64,000 nt of DNA from assembly GCA_007922225.1 (NCBI GenBank), contig ML680053.1:20384694-20448693 (forward strand). The letters run 5' to 3'. The first letter of the stretch is position 1; each line of letters begins with the position of its first letter. Both the position numbers and the translations under genes were made by a program. Source of the DNA: Emydura subglobosa (lineage: Eukaryota; Chordata; Testudines; Chelidae). This document shows positions 48,601 to 60,600 of the stretch, in pieces. The notes below the pieces were generated by a model. That model did not search any database, was not told the DNA's origin, and saw only the letters and a program-made list of their open reading frames with translations.

Positions 48601-51600
48601 ACAAGGTGAGATGCAGGCACTCCCTGGTGCAGATAACACCCCAAGCAGTGCTGCTGATACCAGTCTGTAATGGAGTACCATCCTATTCATCAGTACAAGA
48701 GAATGTTCCAGTGCCATCAACCCCTGAGGCATATGCCACAGCATGCGATCTGCTGAGTCTCTTGGTGCTAGCTTCACCACTGATTCAAGAGATATCTCAC
48801 TTAGTACTGATGTACTCTTGTGAGGACTTGCCAGCTGCTAGATTTCAGCACCTGGTACCATGAGCACCTCTGGACACTCTGGTACCCCTTTGTATGGTGC
48901 CATAAAGAGACAAACCAACTATGATTTCTCTAATGCCCTCCTCCAGACTCCCATCCCCATTTCCCAGCACTGAGAAGCACCATACTTCCCTGGTCGGACA
49001 ACTCAGGTTTGTTGTCCAAGTCAGAAGTTAGGTCTCGTGTCATGGTTGCGTCACATAAGCCATTGCTCTCCTCTGAGTGGGTTTTCGCTCTGCTATCCAA
49101 CAGCGGCTCCATGTTAGTCAGCTCCTTGGGAACCTTGGTTTGGAAGAAATTGGGCTTTGGTGTCATATCAGTGGCCATATTGGAACCAGTGGGGAATTTC
49201 CTCCTTCCTCCAGATCCCCTCCACACCCTCCCCTCCTTGCAAATCTGCCCATCAGGAGCTGCAGGAAGACACTTCCAGTGCTGAGCTCGGTATTGAACAT
49301 GAGCAGTATGTCCCAGTGAATCCCACTTGGGAGGATGTTTTATGCATTGCTCTACTAGCTTCCCAGGTATTGAAATCAGGTTGACTGGTCTATAGTTCCA
49401 TGACTCTTCTTTTTTCCCCTTTTTAAATTTTGGCACTACATTAGTCCTGCTCCAGTCTTCCAGGACCTCTCCTGTCATCCATGAGTTTGCCAATATTATT
49501 GCTATTGACTCTGAGATTTCTTTAGCTAATTCCTTCAGAACTCTGGGGTGAATAGCATCAGACTCTGCTGACTTGGATTCATAAATATTGGTCAGAAGAT
49601 ATCTGACATGTTCTTTACTTATCCCAGTCTACATCACTTGCCCTTTATTGTCTGTGGTAACTTTGCTAGTTGTCCGGTCACATGTTATTTCTTGTGAGAA
49701 GACTGAAGCAAAATAGGCATCAAGCAGCTCTGCCTTCCTGTCATCTTCCGTTACCAACTCACCTTTTCCACTGAGCAGAGGACCCACAACATCCCTGATC
49801 TTTCTTTTTTGTCTGACATATTTGAAGAACCCCTTCTTGTTGTCTCTCACATTCCTTTGCCTTGGCTTTTCTGAGTTTGTCTCTACATGCTCTGATGTTC
49901 TTTGAGATATGTTGCACATGTCCATTCCACGACCCACCCTTCTTCCCCTCTATATAAGAGTCTGTTGAGTAAGAAGCAATTGAGGGGGGGCAGCTCTGCC
50001 TTTTATACTATCACACAACAGTTCAAGACAGCAGACAGCGCATTCACCACCAGGATAGGTACCGTTAAGGGAAAAATCTCTGACGCTAGTGCAATGGGCA
50101 TGCACGTACCTGAAGTGGAATGGACATGTGCAAATCATCTTGAAGAACAGCAGTTACAGAACAGGTTAGTAACTGTTATTATGGTGTTGATGTGTCCTAT
50201 GTGTATCTAGACAAAGTAGGACTGTTGACTGTTAGATCCAGGAGAGGGAATCTTGCACTGCCCCAAGGGTACAAAAGTTCAGATCTGTTCTGTCTGCAGT
50301 TGACAATTGGGCCCATGACTTGCTGATTGCCCTGACTCAGTGCAAGGCATTAAAGCAGTATAACACTATAATTATGGTATATATCGCTGCTAATCCCTGC
50401 TTAATCTTTTAAAAAGTCTCTGAAAGTTCTTTCATTTAAAAAATAAAGATGTGTTGTGATTACCATATAGACGTTGACTCCCAGGGAAGATGCAAGCATC
50501 TTCATCAATCACAATGGCATTTTTTGTTCTCTTTTCATTCCCTTTGAAACAAAGAATGATGGTCCAGCTGCATCCTCAATGCATTCAGCAGCTTTGGGTC
50601 CATAGGTATGATGTTTGGGAACACTGCATTCCCTACCTCCATCTCCCAACCTGTCATGGTGGCACTGATAAGGCTGTTAACATTTTTTGAGCATCATTAT
50701 GTTCCTAAAATGCACCTTGACACATGTGTATCATTGAAACACTTCAAGCTTCATTGCCCACATCCTTGGTTGCTAAACTTTAGCTTTGGAACTCTGATTG
50801 ATGCAGCAGTCATCACATTTTTTTCATTGCTCCATGGAGCATTTTTTGCATTTTCCCCTCATTTCCCAGTGTTTCAGATAAAGAAATGTTGCATTGTCTT
50901 TAAAAGTGTACAACCTAGTTTGTATCAGGATGGTCTCTACAAACAACTCATGTGTACTCTGCCTCATGATATATGATCTATGAAATACCAAGAGTCATTA
51001 GGTCCAGAAGAGTACCTGAATGTCCTCTTCAATTTCTCTGGTTCTTCTATCTCTGACATGGAGATCTTCTAAGGTGACTGCCCTCAAACAGCCAGAGTTG
51101 AAATCCTGTAGTGGCTGTCAAGCCTTTGTGCCAGAGCTATCCTTGATGGCACAAGTCAGATGGAATAGGCCTTGTATTTGAGTTTCCACCATCGAAGTGG
51201 CCAGCGTGACCTTCTGTATCTATATTGCCAGAATGCATCAGGGATGCAAGGCCTAGGTGTACCGTACTTGTCATTCTTGATGTTGATTAAGTGAATAGGG
51301 TATTGCTTTTGAATCTGACTGCTTAGCTCTCAGTTTTGGTTCCCAACTCCAACCCCACTCCCAGAATTTAGTTATTCCAGCCCTTGTAACATCTGCACCA
51401 TTAGACCAAGGGTAAAATTTTCAACAGCCCTAAGTCCAATTTTCAAAAATCACTAAAGGGCTTAGGAGCCTAAGGCTCATTGAAAGTCAAAAGAAATTAG
51501 GCTCCTAAGTAACTTTATCAGTTAAATCAGACTTAGACTTCTGAGTCATTTAGACACTTTTGAAAAATGTTATCCCTAATATCACATGATTGGAGACAAC

Positions 51601-54600
51601 AGGCCCTAATTTATTGACCTGATGTCTTCCTCCTAGAAGATTGCTCCATCAGAGTCCTAGGTTTGAATGAGTCCCAACACAGTGAAATGCTATCCTGACA
51701 CTGGCAATGGTCAAAGCCATGGAATCTCCAGGTGCATTAGTTAGGTGCATTTGCCCCTCGATACCTAAGCACAGATGACCATTTGGAAACAATGGGTACA
51801 GCCAAACACCATATTTTGATGTCTGTGGCATTGATGCTATTAGGTAAACATAGCTGCATTTTGCAGCCTTCACACACATGTTCAGCAGAAGCTGAAGGGC
51901 CTGCTGTGTGATGCAGGGAACCTCAAAGTTGAGTGAATTTCTCTGGAGATCAAGGAGGCCAAAACCACACTTTGTTCTCACAGGTTTGTTGATCAGTGTT
52001 CCTTCCCACATTCTATCCATAAAGGAGGCATGTGGAAAATATCATTAAAAAAGCCATCCTATACTTCTAGGCTTGGATTCCATTTGTCCAGTACAGGCAG
52101 TGCCTGGGAACTTTTCCAGCCAAAATTTGGGGGTTCTCAGCCACCGATATACTGCCAATAAATCATTCATGAAATGGGAGTCCCTGTAATAGTTTACCTT
52201 GTAATGTGGAGGCAGTCCTTAGACTATCTTGTTGTTGTTTGTTGTGATTAAGTTGGTCAATAGGTATATTAAATGACTTATTAGAATTAAAAGGAAAATA
52301 GGTAATTCCCTGGCATTAACTATTTTTGAATTTTCAAAAATAAAAGTCTAAGAAACATACATTTAAAGTTATCATAGTAAGAAAATTATATTGAACTGTA
52401 CTTTATCAATCAAAAGCAATCAAATTCCACTAATTGGAATTTATGAAAAACTTATTGAAGTGCTATATGAATTACATATAGTATGTGCTGCTCTAAGGAT
52501 TACAAATGATAATTTAAGGACATGGTATGAAAATACAGGTAATTTGTTTTTTAATGAAGTTTTAACATGTTAAGGCCTTTCAAATATTTAGCTTTCTTCT
52601 AGAGTTTGTTTTAATATTAGCACTCATAGTTGTTTTGCTTCTTCCCTGTGAAATGTACCATTACAATTTAAAATTTGTAAGAACCTCCAAAGAGAAAACT
52701 GTTTTTTTGTCTTAAATATATTGTTTAGGACTTTATTCAGGGGGAAAACAATCTGCAGAAAAACTAGTGTTGTTTTGAGGCCTGAGTTTGTTTGTTTTAG
52801 TTTTTTTAAATTGTTATTGAATTAATCTCTTGATACTCTGGCACTAACATTTATTGACACGAAGGTGAGGTATTAAGAAACAGTCTCCATAGTACTATTG
52901 CTAATATGAACAGGCTTTAATTTAATAAGCTTGTTACTGTCCGTTATTCAATTCAGTCAGTCAAAGTCATTGCATCCAACATTTGCCTCTGTAGGGCTAA
53001 ATCAAACACTCAAGACTAGTCTTTGCACATGGTTCGTAATCTAACCATACTGAGATCCTTTGACTGACCTTTCTCTTGGTTTCTGCTTTTACAGGCTCAA
53101 CAGGATTATAAAGATTCCTAAAATTCTTTTCTTTCTTACAGGGCAATGTAGTCCCTAACCCCGTATTCAATGTTTGTTTCCTATCTTTAGCGTGTTTTGT
53201 TTTTATTTCATGATGAGTTGATAAGTTAAACCTTGATAAAACGAATCCTACAAACACTTATGCATGTGGATAACCTTACTTGCCTCTCTTTGAGTTGCTT
53301 CATATGGCCATTTACTGCATTAGTAAAGTTTCTCCTGTGTATTTGCAGAACTGAACAGTACTTCTCTAAAGCTAAAATGTTAAAAGGTAGTTAATGGAAA
53401 AAATAGAATTCATTTTAGCAGTACCTTTGCATTATTGCAGAAGGAGTTCACATGCATCATCAGTTGCATCTTCAATGCATGTTCTATCATGCTGCCTTGT
53501 TCAAAGGTCTAGACATGACTGAGATGAAAAAAATGAGCATTCCACATCTATACTGTTTGTCAAAGTATTAAAAAGTTGTATGTTTGCAGTGTTGTTGTAG
53601 CTGTGTTGGTCCCTGGATATTAGAGTGACAAGGTGGGTGAGGTAATATCTTTTATTGGACCAAATATTAAAATATTAAATTATATTACATTAATTTTAAT
53701 TTAATGTATTAATAATAAAAGATATCTCACCCACCTTATCTCTCTAACAATTTGTGTAGCTTCTTGGGCTATTTAGGGAAAACAGCTTCTTAAAAGGAGT
53801 GCTAGGGAGTAAGTGAAACTTGGATAGAAATCAAGTTTAATTTCAATGAAGAGCTACATTCAAAGAAATGGCCATCTTTATACATTAACACTAAATAGCA
53901 AAAATTGAATGTGCTGGTCATGACAGAATCAAGTGACTTCCCTATTCATTTTCCTCTTAGCAAGGTCAATGACCTCAAGTTTTTGCTGGCTCTCATTCAA
54001 TACTGCAACATAGCAATGTAATCCAAATTATTTTTCTATTTCAAATGACATTGAAGTAAACCTCATATTAGCTATAACCCTTATCAGATTAAAATATAGC
54101 TGCCCAATGAACTTACTTTGCCTGTACAAGTAACCAGAATTATTTGGGCAGAGTATTTCTCAGAGTATTCTTGTGTAAGTGAAATTACAATGGTTCTAAG
54201 CACATGCACTTGATTTATAGAATGGATTTCACTCAAGATCTGGCAATCTGGGCCAGTGAGTTCAAGGTACCTTGCATAGATTACTGAGGACCACTTTAGC
54301 AGATATTAATGTAGGGTTGGGGTGACAGCATAGCAAGCTACAAATGAAAGGAATCTGCTTCACAGATTGATTAATATATAAAAACACTTTGTTGTGAAGA
54401 AGTTAGGGTTGCTACACACACAACATACTTGGCACAAACCACAAAAGCAAAAAATGAGATGTTAAGGCAACTAACAGTACATAATTGTCTACTCTCTCAT
54501 CCAAAAATAACATCTTGCTATTATAACTACCATGAACACAGCTTTAACTCCCCTGCCCCGCCCCTTTTGCTCTTTTCCATTTAGCAGATTATTTTTTCCC

Positions 54601-57600
54601 TAGAACTAGTAGTTGTATATGTATGGTGAAGTGGTTGTGTTGAAAGAGGGTAGTTTTATAAATGGATTCATTCAGACATTTAAAAGTTAGGAAACATCAG
54701 AATTAAGGTTGCCCACGCAATCTCAGTTTGGTTCCTTTGTGCATATGAATTCTGATACAGTCTTTAATTACATGATTGCAGACTTTTTTTTCTACAGGAG
54801 CCTTGCCTCATTCAGTGCCCAGGATGGATTAAATCACCTGTTCAATATGTCTTTTTATCCTCATCATTCTGTTTGTGGCCGTATGCATTATTTAAAGCAT
54901 GTCATCCAAACCATGCACTGAACATAGAATTATTAATTTCCTCATGGATTTTTCTATGATGTTCTCATCATAGTATCTTAGTCATTTATATACATTAATT
55001 ATATTTTCTTCACAACACTTTTGTGAAGTGGAATAATTATCCCCATATTACACATGAAGAACTGAGGCACAGAGATTAAAATCAGAATTGGCAAAAGTGT
55101 TAATTATTTTTGGGTGCCCAATTTGAGAAGCCTAAGACTTGATTTTCTTGAGTACTTGGTATTTTTACAGCACTTCTAATGTTCAGAGCAGAGCTCCCAT
55201 TGAACCTCAGTTGCAGTTATGAGTACTCCATACTTCTGCAAATCAGACACCAGATGTCTCAGGTTGGATGCCGAGAAAATGAAGAACAAACAGTAATCAT
55301 TTTGGAAATTTTTGCTTCATGTGACTTGCCCAGCACCACATAAGAACTCTGGTAACATAGGGATGGAATTTAATTCTCCAGGGCAGCATTCAAACATCGT
55401 AACTATAAAACCTGTTGGTCCCTATCTGATTTACCACACAACTTCCAACTTTTGCAACAAATGAGGCTGGAGTGCTACAGACAATAACCTCATTCACTAC
55501 AAAAAAATCATTCATTCCCTGCACGGTATGTCCTGTGCACTGAATGAGGCAGGGATCCTGTTGAAAAAGTATTAAGTGATTGTGTTTTTAAACTCTATCA
55601 TAATGCATAAGCACAAGAGGGCCAAATCAATGTTCCAAAAAAACCTTAATTCTGGCTTTTCCTAACTTTTGCGTGCTTGACTTTGCAACATTATTGATCT
55701 TTTAACATAATTTTTTTAATGTAATTTCTGAAAAATTTTCCAAAATAAAAATTGAAATAAATAAATGTATTCATGTGGACCCATATTGGGACCATGAGTC
55801 ATTAGCTGGGTTCGGTTTTTTAGATCTAATCTACCACTTGAGCTAATGGAGAAACTAGTAGAAGTAGAATGCTATTATCTTCCTTATGAATGTGCTACTA
55901 GAGGGGGATGGAGACATACCTTTGCCAGTGGGTGTCAGAGCAGTTCTTCTTATATGGGTCTGCCGGGCCCTGATTGTCTGCTCCCTCAGCCCTCTCTAAT
56001 TGGCTGCCTCTTGCACAGCCTCCCTAGAGCTCTGTTAACCACGTAGAGGCCAGTGTGGGGCCTACGCCCCATTACAGGGTCTTATCCCACAGGGACAATG
56101 AACAGACTACCTTACCTCTTCAGACATGAATAACTGTGAAAATGGTTATATGTAAATAACACATAACAGGAGCCACAGACTGACTCCTAGGTACACCGCA
56201 TGCAGTTCAGCAGTGATAGAGTCCAAAATTACTGGCAGTAGCCTTGAAGTGAAATTTAAATTGTTGTGAGGCATTGCCTCTAAAACTTGCATTGAATTCC
56301 ATATTCATCACACACTGTCATGATGAAATATATTCTACAAAGGGTATTAGCAAGATGAATATAGAAAGAATACTGATAACTGAGATGTAGACGATCAATT
56401 GCCAGATCTAAGCAAAGCACTTCTAATCTCTGATCAATCCAGAAACTTCAGAATATCAGTATTTGTGACTGCTGGGAAAGCATCTAGGGTTGGGGTAAAA
56501 TTTTCAAAAGCACGTAGGTCCCATTAACACTCAATGAGTTAGGTGCTTTTTAAAATCTCACTTTTGGTATTTGTTGCCATTCTATTATACATCAGTGGTA
56601 TAGTAATGAGACATTAGAGTGGTTGGAAAGACACTGGATTCTTTCAATTCCAAACCAGACAGAAAAGAATTTAGAATTTGAGTATAGTTAATGAATTTCT
56701 CAGTCCCCAGAACATACATAATGGGGATTGAATATTTGGTTTCACCTCTGTGGAAATTATTCATAGGAAAAATGCTGCAGTTAAAATCAAACTTTTTCCC
56801 AGTGCAAGATGTCTTTTCCAAATATAAAGATAAATATTAAGACAGTCTCTATTTTTTTTATATGTGCACATTCTGTTTTCGTACTTAAACGGCTTATATG
56901 TAGATTTGGAAGGATTAGTTTTTTATTGGTTAATATTGGAAAACATTGATTTCATCAGACATACACAAACTTACAAAAAATATTTCCATCATTGATAATG
57001 GAAATTTGCAGATAGACAAAGTAAGAAAAACGCTGCCTGAGAACTTGAGTTTAATTTACCAATATTTATTTTGTATATTTTGGCATGTGATGTTGACAAT
57101 TAATGTTTTAATGGTTATAAAGCTTTAACTTTTTTAATCTCAATGTCTTCTGTCATTAAATAATGATCTAATTCACCCATATTTTTCTGCATCTGTGAAA
57201 ATTTAACGCAATAAATTTTTTTAAAATGCTTAAAACAATCAATATTATCTATCAAAATTATATAAAAATTTCCAATTCTCCCAAGCCTACTTGTATATGA
57301 GAAAGAGAAAATGCATTAAGTTACTCTTGGACAAGAAAAAACCATGATGGTACAAGAAAGGCTTATGATATCCTGCAGATAGCTTAAGCACAGCAATAGC
57401 AAATTAGGGAAATGACTCCGTTAATTCTAAACTAAAATCTATTCAACAAACCTGGAAGGAAGGAAGGAAACCACTAAGTGCTAAATTATTGTACATTAAA
57501 GTGGTCCACTGAGGCAACAGAGCAGCATCAAAAGTAGCAACTGGTGAAAGAGAAACCAGTTAACTTTAAAGTTAGAGAGAGAGATCCAAACAATGATAAA

Positions 57601-60600
57601 ATCCTAACTAACCCTTAATGTGCATAGTATATGTCTGGATGATGGGCTGAATAGAATTAGACAGAAAGAACAGTGAAGACTCTGGGTAATTCAAATTCCA
57701 TATGTCCAGTATCTGAAGTTTGAAATCTTACAATATAAAGATTTCAGATCTCTCACAAGAAAAATTAAGCTGTAGATTCAAAATCCCTCAAAGATGCTTC
57801 CTAACTTTGGACCACATTGTGCTCATTGATAGTTAAGCAGAAGTTCCCCTTGAAGAAAGCGAGGGAGTCTTGCTTAAAAACTGATGGTATAATTTAGCCC
57901 TTTTATTGGATATTAAGAATACCATTTTCAAGAGCTTGAAACTCAGTGGGACTTAGGCACGTTTGAAAATGAGTCTTAGATGCTGGTGAAAATTTTATTA
58001 TAAGGCCCTGAGTCAGCAAAGCATTTAAGTGAATGCTTAACTTTAATCATAGAGGGACTACCCATGAGCTTAAAGTTAAGTATGTGTTTAAGTCCTTTGT
58101 TGAAGTGGAACCTAAGTTATGTAGTGAAAGAAAGAAGAGTGCTAGAAAAAAGGGGAAAAGAAGAATAGACTTTTCATTAGATTAGAAGAAAGTCAAGCCG
58201 TAGGCATTCAGTTCTTATACAGATTTTTTTAAAAGTAGGCTAAAGTTCAGTGATAGTTATTGTACTCATGGTGTTGAAAAACAGCAAAAAAATTATATAT
58301 GTCTGTAATACTGTGTAAATAATCTATTGTGTGCATTTGTAATAGAAAAGTTGTGAGAATGTTTTCTATTATAAGATACATAATACTTTTATTTATCTAA
58401 ATGTAAGTCACATTTGCATAATTTTTCTTGCTTGAAGCCTGGTTTACACTGCCAGCGGCATCGATGGTAGATACACAAGGTATGTACTGAAACTTGCGTA
58501 TCTCCCATCGACTTACTAACGTTCCCTTACTGCGGCACCTCCACTGCACTACATCAACAGGAAACACCCTCCAGTTGATACAGCATTACTCTTTTCGGGA
58601 GGATGGCTTTACTGTATCAGCTGGAGAGCACTTCTGGGATCGATTGTGCGGGTCTCCACTGCCCGCTCAATCAATCCCACTGCATCAATCTGTGGAGCCC
58701 GATGCAGCCCTGGCAGTATAGACATACCCTGAGTGAATAATATATTTTGATGGGTAAGGTAGACAAGTAGATGTTGTGCCTGGGTTGGTAAATTTTCAAG
58801 ATGCTTTTGCAAGGCTGAACTAAGGGCATGTCTACACTACAAAGTTAAGTCAATTTAATTACTTCGGCTCTTGATTTCGACTTAAATTAAGTCGGTTGGG
58901 CGTGTTCACACCATGCTTACTGTGTCAGTGGAGTTTGTCCTTACTAGCAGTGCTTGCATTAATGCAAAGAGCAGTGCACTGTGGGTAGCTATTCTACAGT
59001 GCAACTAGGCACAGTGGGTTTTGGAAGGGCTTGCAGTGCCTCATGGGACCAAATTATTATCATAAGGGGAAATGAGAACATGGCTTCGTCCTCCCATGAC
59101 ACAGTTTCCTCCCTCCCTCTCTCCCTACCATAATTTCAACGGCAAACAACCCATATTTTTTCATGTCTTTTTTCAAAAGGCTGGCTTAGCCACGTGTATG
59201 CCATTGCCCGAGAGACATGGAACCTGTTCAGCTGTGTATTCTTGTTGGGAGCATAACAAACACTTCATGCCTTATCCTGCAGTATTTCCAGAGCCAAGAG
59301 CACGGGAGACGGGTCTTGTGCTGCAACTTGTGGGCAACCTGCGTCAGGAGCATAGGTGGGCAGGTGGGTAATGCTCCCTTCCCTTAGCAACATGGAACAT
59401 GGACGTTGCATGGAGACCAGAGACCAGTGTTGAGCCTCCCAAAGTGCGCTCTTTGTCTGAGGCGGCTCGGAGGGGAAGGCGTGGAGATTGCAGCTGCAGG
59501 AGAATAAAGGAATCTCCCCTTCTCTTAACACTGCTGATAGCAGTTGCACTGGGCTTGTAGATTCTTAGGTCAGTGCCGAGCCCTCCCACCCAAACCACCG
59601 GCATGTTAGGGAAACCATGGTTGAGGGACCTGGAAATCACCATGGATATGGGATCACATGTTATATTGTTTGCGGTACGAGCACTTGTCATGAAAACTAC
59701 CACCGTCTCCCCTCAGTGACCCTATGTGATATCAGTCTCCTGAGGGTAACAGAGGCAGCAAGGGAGCAGATGCTGTAAGTGTCTGGGTACAGACCTGGTC
59801 CTTATGCTGCTATGCTGTGTACCGCAATGATGCCAGTCGAATTAATACTGGAGTGGCATGGGAAAGTGTCCTACCATGGTGGAAGAAATAAGGCAGTCCT
59901 CCCCAGAAACCTTCTGCAATGGTTGCAGAGTACCTCCATGAAAGTTTCCTGGAGATTTCCATGGAGGATTCCCAGGCCATTGCTGTGCACATAAACAGTC
60001 TTTTCTGGGGGGCACCCTCTGCGTAGCTGGAGTGGCAACTGGGAATCAGATACCCACTGCACTTCACTTTTTCTTCATATTAAACATAAAATATCACAAC
60101 ATATGACCCCCTACAATTTGAATTGCATACTCATCAGAGGTGTCTTCCCCAGCATCATGGTCAGCCATAATGCTGTCCTGTGACTGGGTGGACTGCTCCA
60201 GGGTTAAAATAGCTCCTGGATCTCGCTTGCCTGTCTCCCATTCTCCTCCTCCTCCTCGTCCAAAACCACCTCCTCATTGTTGCCTGAGGTGGTCTGGGAC
60301 TCCAACTCCTGTGAAGTATCTATACTGCTTTTTGGGGCTAGTGGTGAGGTCACCAGTGAGAATCGCATGCAGCTCCTTGTGGAAGCGGCATGTCTGCAGT
60401 GCAGAACCAGAACGACTGTTCGCCTCCCTTGCCTTCTGGTATGCCTGCTGAAGTTCTTTGATTTTCACACAGCATTGCTGCATGTCTCAGGTGTAGCCCT
60501 TGTCCCCCATTCCTCACGTAATTTTCTGGTAGATGTCTACGTTTCTCTGGCTGGTTTGGAGCTGTGCCTGCACAGACTCTTCTTCCCACAGACCAATAAA

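Larger units (their letters stand above)
47926..50165 (+). mobile_element. DIRS-like element remnant with long inverted ends
   Basis: Inverted end arms of about 170 bases (47936-48105 and 49960-50138) share a perfect 19-base core, TGTCCATTCCACTTCAGGT, at 47946-47964 and, inverted, 50108-50126. A further ATGTCCATTCCAC lies internally near 49916, as expected for an internal complementary region. A gag-like frame at 48290 encodes a cysteine motif. No recombinase or full reverse transcriptase of this element remains; a CR1 fragment occupies 49335-49905. Class is by structure and recalled similarity to turtle DIRS-like repeats. Confidence 0.55.

Noticed and set aside
51649..52020. 123-codon minus frame as a host gene
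   Set aside because: No recognisable domain or splice context; it lies in an intron near repeats. It may be a scrap of an old transposon, but I could not support a call.
59072..59703. Plus and minus frames of 99 to 119 codons as genes
   Set aside because: They lie within the second Harbinger-type element and conflict with each other. Only the Myb/SANT-like segment nearby has supporting motifs.
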